A DNA stretch of 64,000 bases from Allium sativum (Eukaryota; Streptophyta; Magnoliopsida; Asparagales; Amaryllidaceae). The notes under the pieces are model-generated. The model ran no database searches, was not told the origin of the DNA, and saw only the letters and a list, made by a program, of their open reading frames with translations. This document shows positions 1-12,515 of this stretch, in pieces; positions within the stretch are counted from its first letter, which is position 1, and every line of letters starts with the position of its first letter. The DNA lies in the NCBI GenBank assembly GCA_030737875.1, contig CM060922.1, positions 323,363,956-323,427,955 of the forward strand. The letters run 5' to 3'. Both the position numbers and the translations under genes were made by a program.

Positions 1-2479
1 ATGTATATCACCAACAGTTGGGATCAACAACCGTTTCCTGAAAAGGGACAGCATCGATAGATCAAAGAATGAAATGGATTTTCTCTAGATAGGTAATTAT
101 ACACCCTAATGGGAGCGACCCACATAGCCATGCTGCCTGCCCGATTTTTGTCACTTCCCGGTTGTTGAGGCCTGAGGCTACGATTACTTGCAATCCATTA
201 ATGGCACAATCACTTTGAATGCCACATTGTTAGATCCGTAAATCATTAATTGATTTACACAAATATATTCTGGATATTATGCTAAGAGAATAAATCCTCC
301 GCCACCATATATATTTATACAGACCAACATATTCGATCATTGGAAATACTTTGTCAGACACTCGTCCATGAACGTTCATTCTGGGATTGAACGAAACCGA
401 AGGCACCATTTCTACTAATAGAAAAAGTCCTTGCACTTTACTATGTCTTTGATTATCTTCATATAATCTGATTTGCAACGCAACTGCCAATACAGAGTGG
501 TTCACGGGTAGTAATCCAATCGGTCTCTCCATATTGACAACGATATTGGCAAACACTTCGATAGTTGGTTATTTAAATATCGAAGAAAACAAACATTCAT
601 TCAAAGCATCAAACAAATCACTGGGCCATTTAATTGATATTTCATTCATTAATCAAATCACTACTCCATTTCCTTATCAATATTCGTTAACACGATATTT
701 TCGATAATCATCTTGGCCTCTTACGCTATTTAGAAAACATTTCCATTTATCACCTTCTTTTATTTTCTATACGTAGAAAATATCTTATATTTATAATTGG
801 AAATATTCCAATTACTTCTCTTTTTCATGACTATTCATTTTTAGATTTAGGAAATATTTACTATTATATTTCCAATGAATTTCCACTTATTGGGTTAAAA
901 CAAATGTTATGTAAAACATCGTTACAACAACCCAAAATACTGCATTAGACTAAATCTTGTTAAACATTTCTCTTCGATACTGAATCTTGCTATTTATCAG
1001 CTAATAATGAAATCAATCGAGTTGGGGTATAATTACCTCTCAGACCTTGACCGAATAACATCTTTAACTTCAAAACAGACAAGACCACTTCTCTCAAATC
1101 ACCGACACCATAAAAACCACTTATTCATTTTTTAAACCATATATACATTTCTCTTTCTATTTTTACCAGATTTGATTATAGATTTCCTTTTCATTTATAA
1201 TATTCTAATTTTAAGTTCGTTTCCTTATCGAATTCTATATATATCGATACATTGATTTCTAACTATCAAATTTTCTTAAAAATATTCTAACTCCTTAAAT
1301 TTCCGAAAAAGTTCGCCATAACCTCCTTTGTACCGGAAAATAGTTCAAACCTCAACTCGCCTCTCTAGGCCCTTTCCATTCAAAAAGAAAATCATAAAGC
1401 CAAGTGGCTTGCCGATTCGGCACGTAAAATCTCATATGGAATTTAAACGTGTACCTTTTTGTCGGGCACACAAATTATAATCTTCGTGCATTTCATTCCA
1501 TACCTGTCTAACCCATATACGTCCATTTACATTTTATCCCAACTCAATTTGGCCATTTTAATTCAATTCGGTAATTAATTCTCTAATTAGCTCTTTTGCT
1601 AATTCCACTTTCTATTTGAACATATCAGTTTAAATACAAATATTTACTTGCTTATAACCCATTTGAATTCCATTTTCAATTCAATTTCCATATTCGATTT
1701 CGAATATGAATTACAAACCCCATTCATTTATCCATTATCCAATTCAAACCAAAGGTTCATTAACTAATTTTTCTTATGATTAGTTAATTCTATTCAATAA
1801 ATAAAAATCTGATTTTTGTCTCAAAAATCATTTCGCTTACTTCACTGGAGTTCATACTTATTTTACATCTCCAGTCTGGATTTTTCTAATGGCAATTCAG
1901 AATTTATTTCCTAAAAGTCCTTTTTATTTAATTAAATAAACCGTTATGGTTTTTAAACGATTTTGGCACTGTTTTTCTGAAAATTTGATTTTGACATAAC
2001 TCAGAATATATTCAACGAAATTCAGAATTTTCTCTTCCATTAGAAAACTATTATCAAACCGGTCCCGACGATTCTTGTTTCAAAGAATTCTGATTTCAAT
2101 TGAGTTATGTATACTCAATTGAAGTTCGAACCGCCAATTTACGAACTACCGCGCTGTGGCGAGTTCGTTTTAATTATAATTAAATATAAGCTTTTAAACT
2201 TCGTTTAAAATAAATTCAACTCCATTCTAATATTTTTTTAATATGTATCAGATAAGTTTTCCCAATCCAACTAAAAAATTCTGATTATCTATAATCGTCG
2301 ATTTTTTCTTACTCGGTAATATATTTATTTATACTTCGATCTTTAATATTTAATTTCAATTCCTTTTACAAATTATAAATCCTTTGGATTTATTTCTATT
2401 CTGTTTAAAAATCCGCATTCTGAAATATATTTCATCGTCCCCATTTCGAAATGATTTCAAATTTTTATTTTCAAATTCT

Positions 2480-2650
2480 CTTTTCAATTCTATTTGAATT
2501 TTCCATATTCAAATTCCATTTGAATTTTCTACATTCAAATTCTATTTTCAATTCTATTTGAATTTTCTATATTCAAATTCTATTTTCAATTCTATTTGAA
2601 TTTTCTATATTCAAATTCTATTTTCAATTTTATTTGAATTTTCTCTATTC
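2480..2650 (-). repeat. 37-bp tandem repeat in LTR, about 5 units
   Basis: Five imperfect copies of a roughly 37-bp unit. Each contains the inverted pair tttgaat ... attcaaa, separated by about 7 nt and able to fold into a short hairpin. The other LTR (about 9740-9866) has four units, so the array has changed length since insertion. Confidence 0.8.
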
Positions 2651-3168
2651 AATTTAACTTCTATTTAAATAAATTCGAATTAATCGAATTCAAATCATAA
2701 ATCCTTACAGATTTATTTTAGTTCAATTTATATTTTGAACATCAGAATAAATTCAATCGTTTATTTTTTTAAAACGATTTCCCCATTTCTATTTTTAAAT
2801 TCACATTTGAATTTAAATATTCAAATTATCAAATGATAATTTTTCCACTTCATTTATAAACACTATTTATAATTTTACTTCAATTTCCTATATTATTTAA
2901 TTTATAAGCATCGATTATAAATTCAATACTTGTTTTATTTATTCAAAACAAGTAAATATCTTTAGCCCCTTCGAAATTCGAATTCTATTTTTAGAAAAAT
3001 AGAATTTTCTATTTAAAATCTGAAATATCCTTTTCATGATATTTTATATATCAACATTTTGGAGCCAGTGACATTCAACAATTCAAAACACCCAATTTAA
3101 CAACCATAGGTTTTCAAACACATCATATATAACAATATATGTGATAACGAACAAACAATAATATTTTT

Positions 3169-3190
3169 GAGGAATCCAGTTGGATTCCTC
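3169..3190. repeat. Perfect 10-bp inverted repeat in LTR
   Basis: The arms gaggaatcca and tggattcctc are exact reverse complements separated by 2 nt. The same palindrome is intact at 10388-10409 in the other LTR. About 120 bp further on (3310-3356) a short direct repeat (atccgctaatg.tact.cggg) occurs twice, also in both LTRs. This could be a protein-binding site or an RNA hairpin; its function is not known. Confidence 0.8.
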
Positions 3191-4660
3191 TAACCTGTTT
3201 TCCTGCATCCACAGACGTTAGCCAACATAAATAATACCCATTCTGCTTCGTGGCAGAATATCGCAGTATAGAAGGTCATCCACTATCATAGCGTGGGGGC
3301 GTATAGGGTCATCCGCTAATGATACTGCGGGCATCCGCTAATGGTACTACGGGAATCCAACCACAAATATACATATAATTACCACAACAACCAATCCTAT
3401 ATAACTAATATATTTATAATGTAGCCACAATAAAATTTCAGTGCAAGCAAACAACCAATAAACAATTATTTTTAACTGATAAAAATAATTCTAAATAAAA
3501 TGTGAGTGAGATTTACTCACCGTGATTTCATTTGTTGATCGATTTATTCTGAATATAAAATCCAAAGCGACTCTAAAGCCAACTCCTGTTCGTATCTCTT
3601 GCAGCTACGAAATCCACTCAACTCGGTTTATGATTTTTCTTTGCCCCCGTCTACATTTTATATTGTACTATAAATTAACATGACTATATAATAATTTTAT
3701 GAGTTTGAACATAAATTAAACTAATTAAATTTTAAATAAGAAAACCATTATGAACTAATTTTAATTAAATTGCCTACTTTTAACTCACTAAATAAATTAA
3801 ATAATTTACCTTAATCCTTTTCTTCATTTTTCCGCCTATAGGAAAAACAGCAACCCCTTCTCATATGAATACCACAGTTTAACTTCTTCAGGTTCTCACG
3901 GTTTCAAGATTTCAGCGTCAAAACCAAGGCTTCGATCCTAACCAAATCCTTGCCGTTCAACTGTGGAATCTCTACTGACTGGACCTTACAACGACCAAGC
4001 CCCACCTTCCCCTGCGTTAATTCCTCTTCCCTTTTTCAACCTCACAACCTCCGTCTTGCAAAGCACTGCATAAGCAAACCCACTCATCATACTTTACTGT
4101 TCAAATCCACATCTCGCGAGCTCCGCAACCCTCCTCTTAAGCTCGAACTCAATGCGTACCTGACGTAGTTTTTCTACAGCCAAGGACTGAACGCTTCCAA
4201 GTTCGAGTCTCCTCCAAGCCCACCGTAAGGTGTGCCTCACATTCATTAATATCACGCTCCAGATTCCATCCCCTATCTCCGCTTGAATCGACGCTAAATG
4301 TCAGCCCTAACGAGCACCATAGAAAACAATCAGACCTTACAAATCCTATATCGAATTGAAGCCCACTTTCAGAGGAAGCAAATAAATATTGATTTATTTG
4401 ATTTCATGCCCTTTTCGATTTTATATTAATTTTTGAAGAATTGAACTCACGGTGGCTTTTGATTTGGGTTTTCCTGGAAATGGACGAATGAAAGAAGTAA
4501 AGTTGAAAGGGAGAGGGTCGGCTTTGACATGTATTTCGAATGGCAAATTAAAATTGCCTGAGCTCGACTAATTTTCTTCCATTGAAAAATTGTTTGAAGA
4601 TTAAAAGAAACGATTTTTATCAGAGGAAACAAATGGGGTAAATGGGACAGAGTGTCGCGT

Positions 4661-4668
4661 TATTTATA
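4661..4668 (-). promoter_or_regulatory. Candidate LTR TATA box (3' LTR)
   Basis: The minus strand reads TATAAATA here, about 0.6 kb inside the LTR start, and is followed by a pyrimidine-rich leader-like stretch. The identical motif occurs at 11896-11903 in the other LTR. The call rests on motif and conservation only. Confidence 0.4.
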
Positions 4669-5292
4669 AACGAAGAATACTTGGAGCTGAAGGAATTAGG
4701 TTTGCGTATAGTTATAGGTAAGGTACCATATTTTTAATGTGATTTGATTTCTAATTTAATATGATTTGAAATAAAAATATTTTTATTTCTTTTTAAATTG
4801 ATATTGATTTGATTAAAGAGATCTTTATTCTTTTAAAACAGATTCTGATTTGATTTCGAACCTATCCACAATCAAATATCTCGGGGTCCATTAATTTAAA
4901 CCACGAACCGCTATTTTAGCGTATAGACCGACATTTAAATGTTATTGCGTTATTCTGAACTGAACTGAATATATTTTTATATTAAATTTTCAACGTATAT
5001 ACCGTATTAAATTAATATAATTTCAATTCGAAAACTACAAATTCTTTGATAATAAATTATTATTATCGCTTTTATATTCAAACAGATCTGACACTGATCA
5101 TCTAAATCATTTCGATTTAGTTTTAATTTCGATTTCAATATATTTCGTGATACGATAATTTAATATATTCGATATTAAGTCAAAATCGATTTTTAAATCG
5201 ATAGCTAAAAAAAATCATTTATATTATCAATTCAATATTTAAAACCATATTAAATATTTAAAATAAACCGATCAAAAATCCAGGTCGTTACA

Positions 5293-5312
5293 TTCTTCCC
5301 CCCTTAAAAGAA
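5293..5312 (-). other. Polypurine tract of LARD-like element
   Basis: The minus strand reads aaggggggaagaa immediately before the TGTAAC start of the 3' LTR. That is the position and composition expected of the plus-strand priming site of a Ty3/gypsy-type element. Confidence 0.85.
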
Positions 5313-6416
5313 TTTCGTCCCCGAAATTACTAAGGTAAGAAAAATGCTACAAACCCATTAACTTTCAAAACTCATTTATGTTGAACTCAACTCTTTATTT
5401 TATATTTCAACAAATTTAGTTTTTCCAAAACTTTTGGTTTCCGTTTACATTGTGTGTCATATATACTCACATTCATTTAATCTAAATGACTTATAATTGA
5501 TATATTCATATCCAATTTATATTCAATTCAAATTGATTTTAATTGATTTATTTTCCTCGATCAATTTAACTTGCTTAAGTTAAATTAAATTCCAGAATTC
5601 AAATACCCAGGTTTTTATTTCAAATCCTTTTTGAAATAATATATAAATATATTTATTTCCATCTCAAATTCAAAACATTCGAATTTTCCAAATCAACTTG
5701 TTTTCTTTCAAATAAATTTCCATCAAAAACTTTTCTAAGGTAGCAATCCATCACTTAGAACTCGAAAATGAACACTGATGATGTCGCGATCATCATCAGA
5801 ATTATTTCCCAGCTATTGAAGTGAGTTTAGTGCTTTATCACTTTCAAAGATCCATTTAAAAAAGGTTTTCCATTCCAAAAATCCTTTTCAAAGCTATATC
5901 ATTTTAATATACTTCGAAAATATTTTTCCAAACACCCAGGATTTAAAATTTAAAATTCTGATTTAAATCCAATTCCAGTTCATCTCATTTGTATATTTTA
6001 TTTCTATAGAAATGCTATTTGGTTATATATAACCATTCAAATTTTATAATCTTATTTGATTAAAATATTAACATCCAACACATCCATATAATATAATAAT
6101 TCCAGAAAATTATTCTTTTTCTATAAAAATAGAATTTTGGGCAAAATTATTTCATTTACCCACTTTAAAACAATATCATGTTCCATCTTCTGTTCAAGTA
6201 TTTACAAACTCTGATTGACGTCATGGCGTCCCACGATTCAATCAGAATTCATAAACTACTCAACAGACAAGTCAACACAATATAAAACAACTTTTATATC
6301 AATTAACAAATACGCTCTTTTGTATATATATATACACTCAACTCATTTTAGGGTACTACTGACCCTATCTCTAATGAGCACAACTCCACCAAAGCATAGG
6401 TGTTCGCTCAACCTAA

Positions 6417-6428
6417 GCTCTGATACCA
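6417..6428 (-). other. Primer-binding site (tRNA-iMet) of LARD-like element
   Basis: The plus strand reads gctctgatacca, the reverse complement of tggtatcagagc, which pairs with the 3' end of plant initiator tRNA-Met. It lies 2 nt from the inner end of the 5' LTR, which fixes the minus orientation of the element. Confidence 0.92.
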
Positions 6429-6819
6429 ATTGTAATGGCCCGCAAATCCGTACTATTTGAGTTGAGTACATACATCACACGTCCAACCCAAATTGCACAG
6501 AAATACGAATCATTATTAGAAAGAAGTTAGAGGATGAGAAATAGAAAGAAAGAAATGTTAGAAGAGAAGAAAACAAAGAAGACAAATCTCACAGCGGAAC
6601 GAATAAAATATATTATATAACATAACTTTTGAAATACAAATCAGTAACTGTATATACATGCCATTATCAGAGCACAACAATTATTCCTGGAACAGTTATA
6701 AACACCTGTTTTCAGATACAACATAGCAAACAATGGAAATTTGATAGTCTATAGCTAACTGGTGAAGCCTCCTACTTCCGGCTCCTCCAAGTGAATCTGT
6801 AAAATCCCGACTACTTGAC

Positions 6820-6877
6820 TGCCCGTACAAATTTGGGCACCCAAGAGTTTAGCGAGAACAAAAACAAAATAAACTCT
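6820..6877 (-). other. Two conserved stem-loops near LTR 3' end
   Basis: The inverted pair agagttta (6844-6851) and taaactct (6870-6877), plus tgccc ... gggca (6820-6839), lie about 0.4 kb from the LTR 3' end. The same pair of inverted repeats, in the same order, occurs in the plus-strand Ty3 LTR copies at 41711-41762 and 45177-45229. An RNA element in the transcribed leader is an inference. Confidence 0.55.
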
Positions 6878-9739
6878 GGGTCAGTCATGGGACTAGTGTG
6901 AGTAAACTCCAATCATTTGTTTAACTTTAAAAATCCTTTCGAAAGAAATGATAATCGTAAGACCGATCCACACATAAACACAGATGGTTTTTACCTTACG
7001 ATAACCCAAAATATTATTGATATCAAATCCAGTGATATTATAATAATGTCTACATCAAATAAATAGAATCTAGCGGAACGCTTGCATCTCACGCTCCATA
7101 TATAATATAAAATCAAAAACCGCATGGCGCTTATTGGAGATTGGATTCCGACTATGACAAGGTATGGAACCACCTTCCGATAATGTATCTCTAGAGGGGA
7201 ATACACCGGGTTCAACAAGAACATCTCACAACCCGGCCCACACATGACCGACCACTCATTTCGCTTGAGTGTATCGAATGTATATCACCAACGGTTGGGA
7301 TCAACAACCCTTTCCCGAAAAGGGACAGCATCGATAGGTTAAAGAATGAAATGGATTTTCTCTAGATAGGTGATTATACACCCTAATGGGAGCGACCCAC
7401 ATAGCCATGCTGCCTGCCCGATTTTTGTCATTTCCCGGTTGTGGAGGCCTGAGGCTACGATTACTTGCAATTCATTGATGGCACAATCACTTTGAATGCC
7501 ACATTGTCAGATCCGTAAATCATTAATTGATTTGCACAAATATATTCTGGATATTATGCTAAGAGAATAAATCCTCCGCCACCATATATATTTATACAGA
7601 CCAACATATTCGATCATTGGAAATACTTTGTCAGACACTCGTCCATAAATGTTCGTTCTGGGATTGAATGAAACCGAAGGCACCATTTCTATTAATAGAA
7701 AAAGTCCTTGCACTTTACTCTGTCTTCGATTATCTTCATATAATCTGATTCGCAACGCTACTGCCAATACGGAGTGGTTCACGGATAATAATCTAACCGG
7801 TCTCTCCATATTGACAATGATATTGGCAATACCTTCGATAGTCGATTATTTAACTATCGAAGAAAACAAACATTCATTCAAAGCATCAAACAAATCACTG
7901 GGCTATTTAATTGATATTTCGTTAATTAATTAAATCACTACTCCATTTCCTTATCAATATTCGTTAACACGATATTTTCGATAATCATCTTGGCCTCTTA
8001 CGCTATTTAGAAAACATTTCCATATATCACCTTCTTTTATTTTCTATACGTAGAAAATATCTTATATTTATAATTGGAAATATTCCAATTACTTCTCTTT
8101 TTCACGACTATTCATTTTTAGACTTAGGAAATATTTACTATTATATTTCCAATGAATTTCCACTTATTGGGTTAAAACAAATGTTATGTAAAACATCGTT
8201 ACAACAACCCAAAATACTGCATTAGACTAAATCTCGTTAAACATTTATCTTCGATATTGAATCTTGCTATTTATCAGCGAATAATGAAATCAATCGAGTT
8301 GGGGTATAATTACCTCTCAGACCTTGACTGAATAACATCTTTAACTTCAAAACAGACAAGACCACTTATCTCAAATCACCGACACCATAAAAACCACTTA
8401 TTCATTTTTTTTAAACGTATATAAATTTCTCTTTCTATTTTTACCAGATTTAATTATAGATTTCCTTTTCGTTTATAATATTCTAATTTTAAGTTCGTTT
8501 CCTTATCGAATTCTATATATATCGATACATTGATTTCTAACTATCAAATTTTCTTAAAAATATTCTAGCTCCTTAAATTTCCAGAAAAATTCGCCGTAGC
8601 CTCCTTTGTACCGGAAAATAGTTCAAACCTCAACTCGCCTCTCTAGGCCCTTTCCATTCAAAAAGCCAAGTGGCATGCCGGTTCGGCACATAAAATCTCA
8701 TATGGAATTTAAATGTGTACCTTTTTGTCGGGCACACAAATTATAATCTTCATGCACTTCATTCCATACCTGTCTAACCCGTATACATCCATTTACATTT
8801 TATCCCAACTCAATCTGGCCATTTCAATTCAATTCGCTAATTAATTCTCTAATTAGCTCTTTTGCCTATTCCACTTTCTATTTGAACATATCAGTTTAAA
8901 TACAAATATTTACTTGCTTATGACCCATTTGAATTCCATTTTCAATTCAATTTCCATATTCGATTTCGAATATGAATTACAAACCCCATTCATTTATCCA
9001 TTGTCCAATTCAACCCAAAGGTTCATTAACTAATTTTTCTTCTGATTAGTCAATTCTATTCAATAACTAAAAATCTGATTTTTGTCTCAAAAATCATTTC
9101 GCTTACTTCACTGGAGTTCATACTTATTTTATATCTCCAGTCTGGATTTTTCTAATGGCAATTCGGATTTTATTCTCTAAAAGTCCTTTTTATTTAATTA
9201 AATAAACCGTTATGGTTTTTAATCGATTTTGGCGTTGCTTTACTGAAAATTTGGTTTTGACATAACTCAAAATATATACGACGAAATTCTGAATTTTCTC
9301 TTCCATTTGAAAACTATTATCAAACCGGTCCCGACGATTCTTGTTTCAAAGAATTCCGATTTCAATTGAGTTCTGTATACTCAATTGAAGTTCGAAATGC
9401 TAATTTACGAACTACCGTGCTGCGGCGAGTTCGTTTTAATTATAATTAAATATAAACTTTTGAACTTCGTTTAAAATAAATTCAATTCCATTCTAATATT
9501 TTTTTAATATGTATCAAATCAGTTTTCTCAATTTAACTCAAAAATTCTGATTATCTATAATCGTCGATTTTTTCTTACCCGGTAATATTTTTTTTATACT
9601 TCGATCTTTAATATTTAATTTCAATTCCTTTTACAAATTATAAATCCTTTGGATTTATTTCTATTTTGTTTAAAAATCCGCATTCTGAATTCATCGTCCC
9701 CATTTCGAAATGATTTCAACTTTTTATTTTCAAATTCTC

Positions 9740-9866
9740 TTTTCAATTCTATTTGAATTTTCCATATTCAAATTCCATTTGAATTTTCTAATTCAAATTC
9801 TATTTTCAATTCTATTTGAATTTTCTATATTCAAATTCTATTTTCAATTTTATTTGAATTTTGTCT
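9740..9866 (-). repeat. 37-bp tandem repeat in 5' LTR, about 4 units
   Basis: Counterpart of the array at 2480-2650 with one unit fewer. The units again hold the tttgaat / attcaaa inverted pair. Confidence 0.8.
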
Positions 9867-10387
9867 ATTCAATTTAACTTCTATTTAAATAAATTCGAAT
9901 TAATCGAATTCAAATCATAAATCCTTACGGATTTATTTTTGTTCAATTTATATTTTGAACATCAGAATAAATTCAATCGTTTATTTCTTTAAAATGATTT
10001 CCCCATTTCTATTTTTAAATTCACATTTGAATTTAAATATTCAAATTATCAAATGATAATTTTTCCACATCATTTATAAACACTATTTATAAATATACTT
10101 CAATTTCCTATATTATTTAATTTATAAGCATCGTTTATAAATTCAATACTTGTTTTATTTATTCAAAACAAGTTAATAACTTTAGCCCCTTCGAAATTCG
10201 AATTCTATTTTTAGAAAAATAGATTTTCCATTTAAAATCTGAAATATCCTTTTCATGATATTTTATATATCAACATTTTGGAGCCAGTGACATTCAACAA
10301 TTCAAAACACCCAATTTATCAACCATAGGTTTTCAAACACATCATATATAACAATATATGTGATAACAAACAAACAATAATATTTTT

Positions 10388-10409
10388 GAGGAATCCAGTT
10401 GGATTCCTC
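10388..10409. repeat. Perfect 10-bp inverted repeat (copy in 5' LTR)
   Basis: Arms gaggaatcca and tggattcctc with a 2-nt centre, identical to 3169-3190. Confidence 0.8.
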
Positions 10410-10581
10410 CAACCCGTTTTCCTGCATCCACAGACGTTAGCCAACATAAATAATACCCATTCTGCTTCATGGCTGAATATCGCGGTATAGAAGGTCATCC
10501 ACTATCATAGCGTGGGGCGTATAGGGTCATCCGCTAATGATACTGCGGGCATCCGCTAATGGTACTGCGGGAATCCAACCA

Positions 10582-10584
<3 letters not shown>

Positions 10585-10615
<31 letters not shown>
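10585..10615. repeat. (AT)n microsatellite
   Basis: Run of alternating at/ta inside the 5' LTR. The corresponding point of the other LTR (about 3365-3380) has only a short non-repetitive stretch, so the expansion followed insertion. Confidence 0.9.
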
Positions 10616-10620
<5 letters not shown>

Positions 10621-11895
10621 ACCACAACAACCAATTCTACATAACTAATATATTTATAATATAGCCACAATAAAATTTCAATGCAAGCAAACAACCAACA
10701 AACAATTATTTTTAACTGATAAAAATAATTCTAAATAAAATGTGAGTGAGATTTACTCACCGTGATTTCATTTGCTGATCGATTTATTCTGAATATAAAA
10801 TCCAAAACGACACTAAAGCCAAATCCTATTCGTATCTCTTGCAGCTACGAAATCCACTCAACTCGGTTTATGATTTTTCTTTGCCCCCGTCTACATTTTA
10901 TATTGTACTATAAATTAACACGACTATATAATAATCTTATGAGTTTGAACATAAATTAAACTAATTAAATTTTAAATAAGAAAACCATTATGAACTAATT
11001 TTAATTAAATTACCTACTTTTAAATCACTAAATAAATTAAATAATTTACCTTAATCCTTTTCTTCATTTTTCCGCCTACAGGAAAAACAGCAACCCATTC
11101 TCATATGAATACCACGGTTTAACTTCTCCAGGTTCTCACGGTTTTAAGATTTCAGCACCAAAACCAAGGCTTCGATCCTAACCAATTCCTTCCCGTTCAA
11201 CTGTGGAATCTCTACTGACTGGACCTCACAACGACCAAGCTCCACCTTCCCCTGCATTAATTTCTCTTCCCTTTTTCAACCTCACAACCTCCGTCTTGCA
11301 AAGCACTGCATAGCCAAACCCACTCATCATACTTTACTGTTCAAATCCACATCTCGCGAGCTCCTCAATCCTCCTCTTAAGCTCGAACACAATGCGTACC
11401 TGACATAGTTTTTCTATAGCCAAGGACTGAACGCTTCCAAGTTTGAGTCTCCTCCAAGCCCACCGTAAGGTGTGCCTCACCTTCATTAATATCATGCTAC
11501 AAATTCCATCCCCTATCTCCGCTTGAATCGACGCTAAATGTCATCCCTAACGAGCACCGTAGAAACCAATCGGACCTTTCAAATCCTATATCGAACTGAA
11601 GCCCTCTTTCAGCAAATAAATACTGATTTATTTGATTTCATGACCTTTTCGATTTTATATTAATTTTTGAAGAATTGAACTCACGATGGCTTTTGATTTG
11701 GGTTTTCCTGGAAATGGACGAATGAAAGAAGTAAAGTAGAAAGGGAGGGGGTCAACTTTGAAATGTATTTGAATGGAAAATTAAAATTGCCTGAGCTCGA
11801 CTAATTTTCTTCCATTGAAAAATTGTTTGAAGATTAAAAGAAACGTTTTTTTATCAGAGGAAACAAATGGGGTAAATAGGAAAGAGAGTCGCGTT

Positions 11896-11903
11896 ATTTA
11901 TAA
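11896..11903 (-). promoter_or_regulatory. Candidate LTR TATA box (5' LTR)
   Basis: The minus strand reads TATAAATA, conserved with 4661-4668. As part of the 5' LTR, this copy would be the one to drive genomic RNA. Confidence 0.4.
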
Positions 11904-12515
11904 AAGAAGAATACTTGGAGCTGAAGGAATTAGGTTTGTGTATAGTTATATGTAAGGTACCATATTTTTAATGTGATTTGATTTCTAATTTAATATGATT
12001 TGAAATATTTCTTTTTATATAGATATCGATTTGATTAAAGAGATCTTTATTCTTTTAAAACAGATTCTGATTTGATTTCCAACCTATCCACAATCAAATA
12101 TCTCGGGGTCCATTAATTTAAACCACGAACCGCTATTTTAGCATATAGACCGACATTTAAATGTTATTGCGTTGTTCTGAACTGAACTGAATATATTTTT
12201 ATATTAAATTTTCAACGTATATACTGTATTAAATTAATATAATTTAAATTCGAAAACCACAAATTCTTTGATAATAAATTATTATTATCGCTTTTATATT
12301 CAAACAGAACTGACACTGATCATCTGAATCATTTCGATTTAGTTTTAACTTCGATTTCAATATATTTCGTGATATGATAATTTAATATATTCGATATTAA
12401 ATCGAAATCGATTTTTAAATCGATAGCTAAAAAAAATTCATTTATATTATCAATTCAATATTTACAACCATATTAAATATTTAAAATAAACTGATCAAAA
12501 ATTCGAGTCGTTACA

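Larger units (their letters stand above)
1..5292 (-). repeat. 3' LTR of the LARD-like element (partial)
   Basis: In element orientation the LTR starts at 5292 (TGTAACGACC) directly after a purine-rich tract and runs left out of the window. It matches 7279-12515 along its whole length, with scattered substitutions, one more 37-bp tandem unit near 2500-2650, and no AT microsatellite at the point where the other copy has one. The sequence is very AT-rich. The short frames at 230-556, 3950-4168 and 4447-4632 are not conserved as proteins and are not genes. Confidence 0.88.
5293..6430 (-). mobile_element. Internal domain of LARD-like element (non-coding, 1138 bp)
   Basis: Sequence between the polypurine tract and the primer-binding site. 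No frame encodes a recognisable retrotransposon domain. The 81-codon frame at 6215-6460 is antisense to the element and crosses the PBS and LTR boundary, so it is not credible. A small inverted repeat (ctgatgat ... atcatcag) lies near 5777-5802. The remainder is AT-rich with no feature recognised. Confidence 0.8.
1..12515 (-). mobile_element. LARD-like non-autonomous LTR retrotransposon (left end outside window)
   Basis: Two collinear direct copies (1-5292 and 7279-12515) are the LTRs of one minus-strand element. Position 1 aligns with 7279, so about 850 bp of the 3' LTR lies left of the window. The LTRs run TGTAACGAC...ATTACA in element orientation. They are separated by 1138 bp with a polypurine tract at one side and a tRNA-iMet primer-binding site at the other. 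No gag, protease, RT, RNase H or integrase reading frame is present, so any movement would need proteins from a partner element. Full length would be about 13.3 kb. A few percent divergence and small indels between LTRs suggest a fairly recent insertion. The right flank gataa (12516-12520) would be the target duplication, but its partner cannot be seen. Confidence 0.85.
6431..12515 (-). repeat. 5' LTR of the LARD-like element (6085 bp)
   Basis: Complete LTR. In element orientation it starts TGTAACGACTC at 12515 and ends ATTACA at 6431, with the PBS just beyond. Its boundaries agree with the 3' LTR boundary at 5292. Six kilobases is extremely long for an LTR and far exceeds the 1.1-kb internal region. 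It contains the 37-bp tandem array (9740-9866), the palindrome (10388-10409), a TATA-like motif (11896-11903), a 130-bp block shared with the Ty3 LTRs further right (7556-7685), and two stem-loop motifs near its 3' end (6820-6877). Frames at 6991-7245, 7507-7933 and 10762-10959 are chance frames. Confidence 0.9.
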
